The translations under genes and the position numbers were made by a program. Below, piece by piece: positions 17,634-26,711 of a DNA stretch of 64,000 bases. Numbering within the stretch: position 1 is the stretch's first letter; the number at the start of each line of letters is the position of its first letter. The stretch comes from Streptomyces sp. SAI-135 (GTDB lineage Bacteria; Actinomycetota; Actinomycetes; Streptomycetales; Streptomycetaceae). The DNA is taken from positions 5,084,001-5,148,000 of the forward strand of contig NZ_JARXYP010000002.1 of NCBI RefSeq assembly GCF_029893805.1, given 5' to 3'. The notes beneath the pieces were generated by a model, which was not told the DNA's origin, did no database searches, and saw only the letters and a program-made list of their open reading frames with translations.

Positions 17634-17713
17634 CGCGGCTGGCGAACCGTCCCGGGGGCTCTGCCGAGGTGTCCCGAGGGGCGACCGCTCGATAGCAAGG
17701 TGCTGGAGGATCC

Positions 17714-18055
17714 GTGGACCTGTCCCTGTCGACCGAGACCGTCGGCGATCGCACGATCGTCAGGGTCGGTGGCGAAATCGACGTATATACCGCGCCCAAG
17801 CTGCGCGAGCAGCTGGTCGAGCTGGTGAACGACGGCAGTTTCCACCTTGTCGTCGACATGGAGGGCGTGGACTTCCTCGACTCCACCGGGCTCGGCGTAC
17901 TGGTCGGCGGACTCAAGCGGGTGCGTGCCCATGAGGGCTCGCTGCGCCTGGTCTGCAACCAGGAGCGCATTCTCAAGATCTTCCGTATCACCGGCCTCAC
18001 CAAGGTGTTCCCGATCCACACCTCGGTCGAGGAAGCGGTGGCGGCGACCGACTGA
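17714..18055 (+). CDS. bldG: Anti-anti-sigma factor BldG
   Basis: A 113-residue STAS-domain protein identical in length and character to BldG, which is required for aerial growth and antibiotic production in Streptomyces. The phosphorylatable serine is Ser57 in VDFLDSTGLGVLVGG. When unphosphorylated it binds anti-sigma factors and frees their sigma factors. The start is GTG 17714 after CTGGAGGA. It lies 118 bp before an anti-sigma ATPase gene, the same bldG-SCO3548 pairing as in S. coelicolor, where both mono- and bicistronic transcripts are known. It diverges from the helicase gene, and known bldG promoters lie about 80-125 bp upstream of the start. Confidence 0.96.
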   Translation: MDLSLSTETVGDRTIVRVGGEIDVYTAPKLREQLVELVNDGSFHLVVDMEGVDFLDSTGLGVLVGGLKRVRAHEGSLRLVCNQERILKIFRITGLTKVFPIHTSVEEAVAATD

Positions 18056-18173
18056 CCCGTTCCCGGGCCCGTGCCCGGGGCGGCAGAAGGACGTCGACAG
18101 AAGCAAAGGAGGAGGGCCGGGCTTTCGGCAGCCCGGCCCCCCGACAGCACGCCCGTAGTTCCGAGGGGGACGC

Positions 18174-18611
18174 ATGGCCACCGTTGAACTCCGTTTCAGC
18201 GCGCTGCCCGAGCACGTCAGGACCGCCCGACTGGTGGCGGCAGCGGTGGCGCGCAGGGCCGGAGTGGACGAGGCCGTCCTCGACGAGGTCAGGCTCGCCG
18301 TCGGCGAGGCCTGCACCCGCGCCGTCGGACTGCACCAGAGCGGCGGCATCAGCGCGCCGGTCAAGGTGCTGCTGATCGAGGAGGAGAAGCAGTTCTCCAT
18401 CGAGGTCGGCGACGAGGCACCGCGTTCGGCCCCGGGTGACCGGGCGCCGGGCGCTTCGGGCGAGGAGCCCGACGTGGAGGCCGAGGATGACGAGATGGGC
18501 CTCGCGGTCATCAGCGGCCTCGTCGACGACGTCGAGGTCACCGCAGGGGAGCATGGCGGACAGATCCGTATGACCTGGCCGACCACGCCGCCGGCCGCGA
18601 CGCTTCCCTGA
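18174..18611 (+). CDS. Anti-sigma factor, HATPase_c family (BldG partner, SCO3548 type)
   Basis: A 145-residue GHKL/HATPase_c protein of the RsbW/SpoIIAB type. The N-box is in VRLAVGEACTRAVGLH and the G1-like region is weak. An acidic insert (about 80-105, including EEPDVEAEDDE) separates it from GLAVISGLVDDVEV. The kinase would phosphorylate BldG at Ser57 and hold a sigma factor. SCO3548, the equivalent in S. coelicolor, antagonises BldG in two-hybrid and genetic work (recalled). The ATG at 18174 follows GAGGGGGAC. A strong hairpin terminates the pair. Confidence 0.88.
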   Translation: MATVELRFSALPEHVRTARLVAAAVARRAGVDEAVLDEVRLAVGEACTRAVGLHQSGGISAPVKVLLIEEEKQFSIEVGDEAPRSAPGDRAPGASGEEPDVEAEDDEMGLAVISGLVDDVEVTAGEHGGQIRMTWPTTPPAATLP

Positions 18612-18632
18612 CCGGTACCTCGTTTTCTGCAC

Positions 18633-18661
18633 CGAAGGGCCCTACCCGTTAGGGCCCTTCG
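18633..18661 (+). terminator. Terminator after the bldG operon
   Basis: A 12-bp perfect stem, CGAAGGGCCCTA (18633-18644) with TAGGGCCCTTCG (18650-18661), has a 5-nt loop. It starts 21 bp after the anti-sigma stop codon. Confidence 0.9.
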
Positions 18662-18794
18662 GCATGTCAGGGGGCCATTTCTGTGCCTACAGTGGTCTGT
18701 GCATCGGATTTCGTGAAGCAATTCACGATCAAGGAAATGGATCACAATGCCTTCGGGGCATTACTGCTTTCAGGTTCCGTAAAGGCTAATTCCG

Positions 18795-18835
18795 TTTACC
18801 GCGCCCTGTTTTGATCAGGGTGTGGTACCTACAAT
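18795..18835 (+). promoter_or_regulatory. Candidate hppA promoter region
   Basis: An AT-rich island unusual for the region precedes hppA. TACAAT at 18830-18835 is a good -10; possible -35 elements are TTTACC (18795) or TTGATC (18811), but their spacings (29 and 13 bp) are poor, so only the -10 is suggestive. The AAGGAGG ribosome site follows at about 18868-18874. The remainder of 18662-18877 holds no gene. Confidence 0.35.
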
Positions 18836-18877
18836 CCGTCCACATCTTGAGCTCAGCCCAAGCGTCAAGGAGGACGA

Positions 18878-21286
18878 ATGGCGGGGCTTTCTACCCCTGA
18901 TCAGTTGGACCAGCCCACAACAACCCTCGCGGCCGCGGTGCTCACCGACGACAACCGGGTGCTGATCGCGGTCATCGCGGTCGTCGCCCTCGCGGCGCTC
19001 GTGGTGGCGGGTGTCCTGGTGCGCCAGGTGCTCGCGGCCGGTGAGGGAACCGACAGCATGAAAAAGATCGCGGCAGCGGTCCAGGAAGGCGCGAACGCCT
19101 ATCTGGCCCGCCAGCTGCGCACGCTCGGCGTATTCGCCGTCGTCGTGTTCTTCCTGCTCATGCTGCTGCCCGCGGACGACTGGAATCAGCGCGCAGGCCG
19201 ATCCGTGTTCTTCCTGATCGGCGCCGCGTTCTCGGCTGCCACCGGCTATATCGGCATGTGGCTCGCCGTGCGCAGCAATGTGCGTGTGGCCGCGGCGGCG
19301 CGAGAAGCCACTCCGGCGGAAGGCGAGCCGGAAAAGGATCTCACCGCCGTCTCGCACAAGGCCATGAAGATCGCTTTCCGAACGGGCGGCGTGGTCGGCA
19401 TGTTCACGGTGGGGCTCGGTCTGCTGGGCGCCTCCTGTGTGGTGCTGGTGTACGCGGCCGACGCGCCGAAGGTTCTGGAGGGCTTCGGTCTCGGCGCGGC
19501 GCTCATCGCGATGTTCATGAGGGTCGGCGGCGGCATCTTCACCAAGGCCGCCGACGTCGGCGCCGACCTGGTCGGCAAGGTCGAGCAGGGCATCCCGGAG
19601 GACGACCCGCGCAACGCCGCCACCATCGCCGACAACGTGGGCGACAACGTCGGCGACTGCGCGGGCATGGCGGCCGACCTTTTCGAGTCGTACGCCGTGA
19701 CCCTGGTCGCCGCGCTGATCCTCGGCAAGGCGGCCTTCGGCGACTCCGGGCTCGCCTTCCCGCTGCTCGTCCCGGCGATCGGCGTGATCACTGCGATGAT
19801 CGGTATCTTCGCGGTCGCCCCGCGCCGCTCCGACCGCAGCGGCATGTCCGCGATCAACCGCGGGTTCTTCATCTCCGCGGTGATCTCGCTCGTGCTGGTG
19901 GCGGTGGCCGTCTTCGTCTACCTGCCGGGGAAGTACGCCGACCTCGACGGCATCACCGACACGGCGATCAGCGGCAAGGACGGCGACCCGCGGATCCTCG
20001 CCCTCGTCGCCGTGGCGATCGGGATCCTGCTCGCCGCTGTCATCCAGCAGCTGACCGGCTACTTCACCGAGACCAACCGCCGCCCGGTCAGGGACATCGG
20101 CAAGACCTCGCTCACGGGCCCCGCCACCGTCGTCCTCGCCGGTATCTCGGTCGGCCTGGAATCGGCCGTCTACACCGCCCTGCTGATCGGCCTCGGCGTC
20201 TACGGGGCCTTCCTGCTCGGCGGCACGTCGATCATGCTGGCGCTGTTCGCGGTGGCGCTGGCCGGCACCGGCCTGCTCACCACGGTCGGGGTGATCGTCG
20301 CCATGGACACCTTCGGGCCGGTCTCCGACAACGCCCAGGGCATCGCCGAGATGTCCGGCGACGTCGAGGGCGCGGGCGCGCAGGTGCTCACCAACCTGGA
20401 CGCCGTCGGCAACACCACCAAGGCCATCACCAAGGGCATCGCCATCGCCACGGCGGTCCTCGCGGCGTCGGCGCTCTTCGGGTCGTACCGTGACGCGATC
20501 ACGACCGGCGCGCAGGACGTCGGAGAGAAGCTCAGCGGGGCCGGTGCGCCGATGAGCCTGATGATGGACATCTCGCAGCCCAACAACCTGGTCGGCCTCA
20601 TCGCCGGCGCGGCGGTGGTCTTCCTCTTCTCGGGGCTGGCGATCAACGCGGTGTCGCGGTCGGCGGGCTCCGTGGTCTACGAGGTGCGGCGGCAGTTCCG
20701 CGAGCACCCCGGGATCATGGACTACACCGAGGAGCCGGAGTACGGCAAGGTCGTCGACATCTGCACCAGGGACGCCCTGCGCGAGCTCGCCACGCCCGGA
20801 CTGCTCGCCGTGACGGCGCCCATCTTCATCGGGTTCACCCTCGGTGTCGGCGCCCTCGGCGCGTTCCTCGCGGGCGCGATCGGGGCGGGCACCCTCATGG
20901 CGGTCTTCCTGGCGAACTCGGGCGGTGCCTGGGACAACGCCAAGAAGCTCGTCGAGGACGGCCATCACGGCGGCAAGGGCAGCGAGGCCCATGCCGCGAC
21001 CGTGATCGGCGACACCGTCGGCGACCCCTTCAAGGACACCGCGGGCCCCGCGATCAACCCGCTGCTGAAGGTGATGAACCTGGTGGCGCTGCTGATCGCA
21101 CCGGCGGTGATCAAGTTCAGCTACGGCGACGACAAGAGCGTCGGTGTGCGGATCTTCATCGCCGTGCTCGCGTTCCTCGTGATCGCCGGCGCGGTCTACG
21201 TCTCCAAGCGGCGCGGCATCGCCGTGGGTGACGAAGACAACGAGAAGAAGGTGGCCAAGTCGGCGGACCCCGCGGTGGTTTCGTAG
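18878..21286 (+). CDS. hppA: Membrane proton-translocating pyrophosphatase
   Basis: An 802-residue H+-PPase with about 16 hydrophobic segments. It couples pyrophosphate hydrolysis to proton export across the cytoplasmic membrane. The diagnostic substrate-binding cluster is visible: DVGADLVGKVEQGIPEDDPR (about residues 227-246), DNVGDNVGDCAG, and later GGAWDNAKK and GDTVGDPFKDTAGPA. The K+-dependence position can be read from the alignment but I did not resolve it. The ATG at 18878 follows a near-perfect AAGGAGGACGA site. It is a single gene with its own strong terminator, typical for Streptomyces. Confidence 0.97.
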   Translation: MAGLSTPDQLDQPTTTLAAAVLTDDNRVLIAVIAVVALAALVVAGVLVRQVLAAGEGTDSMKKIAAAVQEGANAYLARQLRTLGVFAVVVFFLLMLLPADDWNQRAGRSVFFLIGAAFSAATGYIGMWLAVRSNVRVAAAAREATPAEGEPEKDLTAVSHKAMKIAFRTGGVVGMFTVGLGLLGASCVVLVYAADAPKVLEGFGLGAALIAMFMRVGGGIFTKAADVGADLVGKVEQGIPEDDPRNAATIADNVGDNVGDCAGMAADLFESYAVTLVAALILGKAAFGDSGLAFPLLVPAIGVITAMIGIFAVAPRRSDRSGMSAINRGFFISAVISLVLVAVAVFVYLPGKYADLDGITDTAISGKDGDPRILALVAVAIGILLAAVIQQLTGYFTETNRRPVRDIGKTSLTGPATVVLAGISVGLESAVYTALLIGLGVYGAFLLGGTSIMLALFAVALAGTGLLTTVGVIVAMDTFGPVSDNAQGIAEMSGDVEGAGAQVLTNLDAVGNTTKAITKGIAIATAVLAASALFGSYRDAITTGAQDVGEKLSGAGAPMSLMMDISQPNNLVGLIAGAAVVFLFSGLAINAVSRSAGSVVYEVRRQFREHPGIMDYTEEPEYGKVVDICTRDALRELATPGLLAVTAPIFIGFTLGVGALGAFLAGAIGAGTLMAVFLANSGGAWDNAKKLVEDGHHGGKGSEAHAATVIGDTVGDPFKDTAGPAINPLLKVMNLVALLIAPAVIKFSYGDDKSVGVRIFIAVLAFLVIAGAVYVSKRRGIAVGDEDNEKKVAKSADPAVVS

Positions 21287-21312
21287 GTCCCGGCACGAGG
21301 CCCAGCTCAAGG

Positions 21313-21352
21313 GGCGGGCGGGAGGCGCGCGTTGGTGCGCCGCCCGCCCGCC
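21313..21352 (+). terminator. Terminator after hppA
   Basis: A 16-bp stem with one mismatch, GGCGGGCGGGAGGCGC (21313-21328) with GCGCCGCCCGCCCGCC (21337-21352), has an 8-nt loop. It begins 27 bp past the hppA stop. Confidence 0.88.
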
Positions 21353-21500
21353 TTCCGTGTGCGCGCTGCTCGGCCGTGAGCCTTCTCTCGCAGGGAGCAA
21401 AAGCTTACAAATGGTCCTTTTCAGGGCATCCGGCGTGTGGACGTGGTGCCGGTGCCGTGTAACGTCCGGTGGCCGAGAGGCCATGGAAGGGACCAATCCG

Positions 21501-22100
21501 GTGAACAAGAAGCTCGCGGCCGCACTGTCCGGCGGTGCGGTACTGGTACTGGCGCTGTCGGGATGCGGTGGCAGCGAGGACAACAAGGAACTCGACGCCT
21601 GGGCCAAGAAGGTCTGCGACCTGGTGCCGGCCCAGAACAAGAAGATCACGGCGGCCTACGACGCGATCACCAAGGCGGCCGAGGACACCGAGAGCACCCC
21701 GGCGGAGCTCCAGAAGGCCGACTCCCAGGCCTTCCAGGACCTGTCCGACGGCTACAAGGCGCGCGCCACGGTCATCAAGAACGCCGGGGCGCCTCCCGGT
21801 GCCGAGGACGGAGCGAAGAAGCTCCAGGAGGCCGTCAGGCAGCTCACGGCCCTCTCGGCGTCGTACGCCGACATGAAGACACAGGTGGACAAGCTCGACA
21901 CCAAGGACCAGGCGAAGTTCGCGACCGGTCTCAAGGACGTCTCCGCCGAGATGAAGCAGGTGGAGACGCAGCGTCAGACCGCGCTCACGGCCCTGAAGGA
22001 CCTGGAGTCGGGCGACACCAAGAAGGCGCTGTCCGAGCAGTCGGGCTGCAAGGCGGCGTCCACGTCGCCGGCCGCGTCCGCCTCGGCGACGGACAGCTGA
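21501..22100 (+). CDS. Small secreted lipoprotein of unknown function
   Basis: A 199-residue lipoprotein: MNKKLAAALSGGAVLVLALS ending in the lipobox LSGC (Cys22). The mature part is Lys/Ala/Asp-rich and helical (heptad-like from about 60 to 180) and ends in a Ser/Ala tail; two further cysteines (KKVCDL and QSGCKA) could form a disulfide. The start is GTG 21501 with GGAAGGGA about 8 bases upstream; ATG 21483 would put six extra residues before the charged n-region. I do not recognise a function. It resembles conserved streptomycete lipoproteins found beside hppA. Confidence 0.8.
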   Translation: MNKKLAAALSGGAVLVLALSGCGGSEDNKELDAWAKKVCDLVPAQNKKITAAYDAITKAAEDTESTPAELQKADSQAFQDLSDGYKARATVIKNAGAPPGAEDGAKKLQEAVRQLTALSASYADMKTQVDKLDTKDQAKFATGLKDVSAEMKQVETQRQTALTALKDLESGDTKKALSEQSGCKAASTSPAASASATDS

Positions 22101-22170
22101 GCCCCGCGGGTCCCGCACGAGTGGGCTCGATGAGGCGTGTCGCGCGGCGGGCGCGGGCCACAATGGGGGC

Positions 22171-23699
22171 GTGAGTACCTCCAGTCTGCCCACGCTGCCC
22201 GCCGCCCCCGCTCCCGGCCGTCCCGATGTCACCGCGCGGCTGCGGGACGCCCTGCTCGGGGCCTCCTTCACCGCCGACGGACTGCTGGAACTGCTCGGCG
22301 CCCCCGCCTACGCGGCCCTCGCGCGCAGCGAGACCGTGCCCGCGCTCCGGGCGACCCGCGGGGACACCCCGCTGGAGGTGCTCGTACGCCTGTTCCTCCT
22401 CCAGCAGCCGGTGCCCCACGCGCGCGTGGCGGACGTGCTGCCCGTCGAGGAGTGCGTGGCCGGCGGCTGGCTGGTGCGCACCGGTACGGACGAGCTGGCC
22501 GCGACGGTGGACGTCCGGCCGTACGGCGGCCCCGGGGGCGAGGACTGGTTCATCGTGTCGGACCTGGGCTGTGCCGTCGGCGGTGCGGGTGGCATCGGCA
22601 GCTGTGACGAGGGGGTCGTGCTCGGGGTCGGCGGCGCCTCCACGACCCTCGCCGGCATCACCGTGCGCACGCCCGTCGGCTCCGCCCTCGACCTCGGCAC
22701 CGGCTCCGGGATCCAGGCCCTGCACGCCGCACAGCACGCCACGCGCGTGACGGCGACCGACCTCAACCCGCGCGCGCTGCACATCACCGCGCTCACGCTG
22801 GCCCTGTCCGGCGTCCCGGCGGCCGATCTGCGGGAGGGCTCGCTGTTCGAGCCCGTCAAGCAGGGTGAGACGTACGACCTCATCGTGTCGAACCCGCCCT
22901 TCGTGATCTCGCCCGGTGCGCGGCTGACGTACCGCGACGGCGGGATGGGCGGGGACGATCTGTGCCGCTCGGTCGTTCAGGGGGCGGGGGATGTTGCTGA
23001 ACGAGGGCGGGTTCGCGCAGTTCCTCGCCAACTGGCAGCACGTCGCGGGGGAGGAGTGGCAGGACAGGCTCAGGTCGTGGGTGCCGCGCGGGTGCGACGC
23101 GTGGATCGTGCAGCGCGAGGTCCAGGACGTCACGCAGTACGCCGAGCTGTGGCTCAGGGACGCCGGTGACCACCGCGGCGACCCGGCCGAGTACCAGGCG
23201 CGCTACGACGCCTGGCTGGACGAGTTCGAGGCGCGCAAGGTGAGGGCCGTGGGCTTCGGCTGGATCACCCTGCGCAGGACGGGTTCCGCCGAGCCCTCGA
23301 TCACCGTGGAGGAGTGGCCGCACCCGGTCGAGCAGCCGCTCGGGGACACCGTCCGGGCGCACTTCGAGCGCCTCGACTACCTGCGCGCGCACGACGACGC
23401 GGCCCTGCTGGAGGCCCACTTCAGGCTCGTGCCCGAGATCGTCCAGGAACAGGTCGGGCTGCCCGGCGCGGAGGACCCCGAGCACGTGGTGCTTGCGCCA
23501 GCACCGCGGGATGCGCCGGGCCACGAAGGTGGACACCGTCGGCGCGGGCTTCGCCGGCGTGTGCGACGGCTCGCTGAGCGCGGGCCGCATCCTCGACGCG
23601 ATCGCCCAGCTCATGGGTGAGGACCCGGTCCTGCTGCGCGACCGTACGCCCGCGCAGATCCGGATGCTGGTGGAGCAGGGGTTCCTGGAACCGGCGTGA
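22171..23699 (+). pseudogene. SAM-dependent methyltransferase (HemK-like) broken by two +1 frameshifts
   Basis: The first frame (22171 to about 22990) carries a class I methyltransferase core: SALDLGTGSGIQALHAAQHA (motif I), TATDLNPRALHIT, and the catalytic SNPPFVISPG, the NPPF/Y motif of N6-adenine, glutamine or rRNA methylases. Homology then jumps at a GGGGG run (22986-22990) into the frame reading MLLNEGGFAQFLANWQHV. It jumps again at TT (23493-23494) into LRQHRGMRRATKVDTVGAGF, ending at 23699. Each jump is repaired by deleting one base. The intact product would be about 508 residues. Two single-base insertions, one in a homopolymer, could be assembly errors or true decay. Confidence 0.85.
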
Positions 23700-23877
23700 A
23701 TCCGGCGGGGCGTGCCCTCTGAGGCGACTCCTCACCCCTGTGACTCCTGTGCCCGATCTGGCGGGATTGGCCCCGAAAAGGCCTCCTGTCAGTGGGGCGT
23801 GCGAAGCTACCTTCTAGGGACGAACCGTGCGTGTTCTCGGGGGAGGCGCGCTGTCTCGGGTCTCGGGGGGAGGCGTG

Positions 23878-25989
23878 ATGGCGGGGGATACGCCGGATCA
23901 GGGTGAAGGCAGGACGATCAACGGCCGGTACCGGCTGCTGCGCTCGCTCGGCGCGGGCGGCATGGGCCGCGTGTGGCTGGCGTACGACGAGGAGCTGGCC
24001 TGCGAGGTCGCGCTGAAGGAGATCGCCCTCCCGGACGCGCCCCTCGCCGCGGGCGGGACGGTCGCGGGGAGCATCGCCCGGGCCCGCAGCGAGGCCCGGC
24101 ACGCGGCCCGGCTGCGCGGCCATCCGCATGTGGCGACGGTGCACGACGTGGTGGTCCATGAGGGCCTGCCGTGGATCGTCATGGAGTACGTGCCCGACGC
24201 GGTCGACCTCCAGGCCCTCGTACGACGCTCCGGCCCGCTGTCGCCCGGGCAGGCGGCCCGCGTCGGCCTCGCCGTCCTCGACGCCCTCACCGCCGGGCAT
24301 CGCGTCGGCATCCTCCACAGGGATGTGAAACCGGCCAACATCCTTCTGGCGTCGGACGCCTCGGGCGACCCCTGCGCGCGCGTCCTGCTCAGCGACTACG
24401 GCATCGCGCTGAGGCCGGAGTCCGGCGAGCCCAGGCTCACCGCGACGGACGGCATCCTCGGCACCCCGGGCTATCTCGCCCCGGAGCGCGCCCGGGGCGA
24501 ACCGCCGACCCCGGCCGCCGACCTGTTCTCCCTGGGCGCCACGCTGTACGCCGCCGTCGAGGGCCGCGGCCCCTTCGACCGCCACGGCGAGTACGCCACG
24601 CTGACCGCCCTGCTGAGCGAGGACCCCACCCCGCCCGTGCGGGCCGGCGAACTGACGCCGGTGCTGCTGGGGCTGCTGGTCAAGGACCCCGTGCGCAGGT
24701 TGTCCCCGGAGGCGGTGAAGCGGGAGCTGGAGCGGGTCGTGCAGGGGGCGGCGGGCGCGGGCGCGGCGGGGCCGGAGCACGGGGCCGTCGGGGGAGGGTT
24801 CGGGCCGTCGGCCGGGAGCTGGGGCCCGGCGGCCGGTACGCCGGGTCCTCCCTGGACACCGACTCGGCGTACTCCGGTGGACGCCGGGTCGACGCCCGGA
24901 TCGGCACCGCCGTACAGCGCGTGGTCGCCGGCCGCCGGACAGGGTCCGGAACCGGGCAACCCGTATGCCCAGGAGACGAGTTCACCGCATGCGAGCGGGT
25001 CGCCCTACAGGGGCGGGGCTCCGGCGTACCCGTACGCGCAGTCGTACGGCAGCGGAGCGGCCGGTGGACACGGCGGCCCGGGCCGGCCCCGGAGACGCCT
25101 CGCGCTCGTCGCCCTCGTGGTCGGCGTGCTCCTCGCCGTCGGGGGCGGAGTGTGGGGAGTCGTGTCGCTCACCGGGGACGACGGCAGGAAGGACACCGCG
25201 ACCAAGGCGTCACCGGGCACGAGTGCGGGTGCGAGTGCGTCACAAAAGTCGTCGCCGACCGGGCCCGTGCCGCCGTACGGCGAGGTGGTCGGGCTCGACG
25301 CGCCCCTGGAGACCGGGGACTGCGTGCAGGCGGTGTGGTCGGGGACGCCGTTCAGGTCGGCGCCGAACCTCGGGGTCGTGGACTGCGCGGACGACTGGCC
25401 GGACGGCCAGGTCGTGGCGGTCGACAAGGCCACCGACTTCGCCGACGCCAGGGCCCGCGGGGCGAAGCGCTGCGCGAGCCTGAGCCGGACCGTCGTGGCG
25501 GCGCTGCCGGACGCGGCCGGATACGCCGTCGTGCCCACCGAGCAGGGCTTCCGCGCGGCCGGCGGCGGTACGGCCTGTCTCGTGCTCGGCCGCCACGCCG
25601 CGATAGGCGGTGAGGTGGGCCGCTTCCGGGACCTGGGCACGGACCTGTGGGTCGGTCAGATGAGCGTCGGCGACTGCTGGGTCTACCAGCAGCTCGACGA
25701 CGGCTACAAGGCTCCGCTCACGGACTGTTCGAAACCGCACACCGACCAGGTGATCGGCACCGTCGCGGCCCCGGCCGGAATGAGCCACAAGAAGGGCACC
25801 GACAACGCGACCAAGTTGTGCGGCAACGAATTCGAGTCGGCCTGGGCGCCCGACCGGGAGCGTCTTGTGTACGGCTGGGTGGCGGACGAGGACGACTGGA
25901 AGAAGGGATTCACCAAGATCGTGTGCACGGTCAGTCTGACCGACAACAAGAAGTCGAGCGGGAAGATACCCCCGCCCGGAGCGGTCTGA
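23878..25989 (+). CDS. Membrane-anchored Ser/Thr protein kinase (PknB-like)
   Basis: A 703-residue Hanks-type kinase. The catalytic domain (about 16-280) shows the Gly loop LGAGGMGRVW, VALKEI (Lys), HRDVKPANILL, DYG in place of DFG (LLSDYGIAL) and GTPGYLAPERA. A Gly/Pro/Ser/Tyr-rich linker (about 285-400) precedes a single membrane helix (about 403-430). The external domain (about 455-700) contains paired cysteines (DCVQAVWSG, DCADDWPDG, DCWVYQQ, DCSKPHTDQV) and resembles septum-formation-type modules. The start is ATG 23878 after GGGGGGAGG; GTG 23875 is also possible. Signal and substrates are unknown. Confidence 0.93.
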   Translation: MAGDTPDQGEGRTINGRYRLLRSLGAGGMGRVWLAYDEELACEVALKEIALPDAPLAAGGTVAGSIARARSEARHAARLRGHPHVATVHDVVVHEGLPWIVMEYVPDAVDLQALVRRSGPLSPGQAARVGLAVLDALTAGHRVGILHRDVKPANILLASDASGDPCARVLLSDYGIALRPESGEPRLTATDGILGTPGYLAPERARGEPPTPAADLFSLGATLYAAVEGRGPFDRHGEYATLTALLSEDPTPPVRAGELTPVLLGLLVKDPVRRLSPEAVKRELERVVQGAAGAGAAGPEHGAVGGGFGPSAGSWGPAAGTPGPPWTPTRRTPVDAGSTPGSAPPYSAWSPAAGQGPEPGNPYAQETSSPHASGSPYRGGAPAYPYAQSYGSGAAGGHGGPGRPRRRLALVALVVGVLLAVGGGVWGVVSLTGDDGRKDTATKASPGTSAGASASQKSSPTGPVPPYGEVVGLDAPLETGDCVQAVWSGTPFRSAPNLGVVDCADDWPDGQVVAVDKATDFADARARGAKRCASLSRTVVAALPDAAGYAVVPTEQGFRAAGGGTACLVLGRHAAIGGEVGRFRDLGTDLWVGQMSVGDCWVYQQLDDGYKAPLTDCSKPHTDQVIGTVAAPAGMSHKKGTDNATKLCGNEFESAWAPDRERLVYGWVADEDDWKKGFTKIVCTVSLTDNKKSSGKIPPPGAV

Positions 25990-26254
25990 ATCCGGTCGGT
26001 TTCCGCGCCGAATCCGCTGTGGCCCCGGTCGCAGTCATACGGGATCCCGGTGGGAAGCGGGCGAGAACCGGACGCGATCCGGACGGCATCCGGGGGGCGT
26101 CCGGGCCGGGCGGGGCGACGACCCGTACTCGCGCAGGGCCGGGCGGGGTCGTGTCGGCGCGGCGTTCACCCGGGGTTCGTCTGTCCGCCGCCCGCGCGTG
26201 CCAGTCTCCATCGCAAGCGCACGCGCGGCCGGGAGAAAAGGGGCACGGGAGACC

Positions 26255-26452
26255 ATGGAGAGCGGACCGGCGATCTTCGCGGGAATGGTGTTCGCCCTGT
26301 TCGGCGGGGGGCTGCTGATGTGGACCGCGGCCCGGGTCCGGCATCGCGAGCCCGTCGCCCATGGTGTGAGTCCCGTCGCATCCGCGACCCTCGCGACGCT
26401 CGCCGGGCTCATTGCACTGGCCCTCGGCGCATGGTGCTTCACCGGCCTCTAG
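26255..26452 (+). CDS. Small two-helix membrane protein
   Basis: A 65-residue protein from ATG 26255 (MESGPAIFAGMVFALFGGG) with two membrane helices (about 5-24 and 42-62) and a short basic loop (ARVRHREPVA). I recognise no motif. It sits alone between the kinase gene and topA on the same strand; the 265 bp upstream (25990-26254) are GC-rich and show no other gene. A GGGAG precedes the ATG. Codon use is typical of the genome, so it is probably real. Confidence 0.65.
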   Translation: MESGPAIFAGMVFALFGGGLLMWTAARVRHREPVAHGVSPVASATLATLAGLIALALGAWCFTGL

Positions 26453-26602
26453 GACGGCACATGAGAGGTCGTCGCGAGCGGGACGACCAGTAAATAGGAG
26501 ATCGCCCTCCGGATGAGCCCGAAAAGGCCGGTGGGTACTCCGGGCGGCAGGAATGGCGGTAGTCGGGTTACCGTTCGAGTGGCCGTTGCGGGCTTTTCCC
26601 GT

Positions 26603-26632
26603 TTGACACGGGGGCGGGATGTACCGTCACAC
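26603..26632 (+). promoter_or_regulatory. Candidate topA promoter (-35 TTGACA)
   Basis: A perfect -35 hexamer TTGACA lies at 26603-26608, about 105 bp before the topA start. No strong -10 stands 17-19 bp on (best are CACACT or TCACAC near 26627-26633), and TACCGT at 26622 is too close. In S. coelicolor topA responds to supercoiling from two promoters (recalled), so an atypical spacer is plausible. Confidence 0.3.
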
Positions 26633-26711
26633 TCCGCAAGCGTCCGTATGACCCGACCCCGGGAACCAAGGCCTGGGGATACCCCAGCGTCGACCGGAGA
26701 GAAGAGCGAAG

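Noticed and set aside
18815..21649. 944-residue minus-strand frame across hppA
   Set aside because: It is antisense to the clear hppA gene and has Asp/Arg/Gly/His bias typical of shadow frames.
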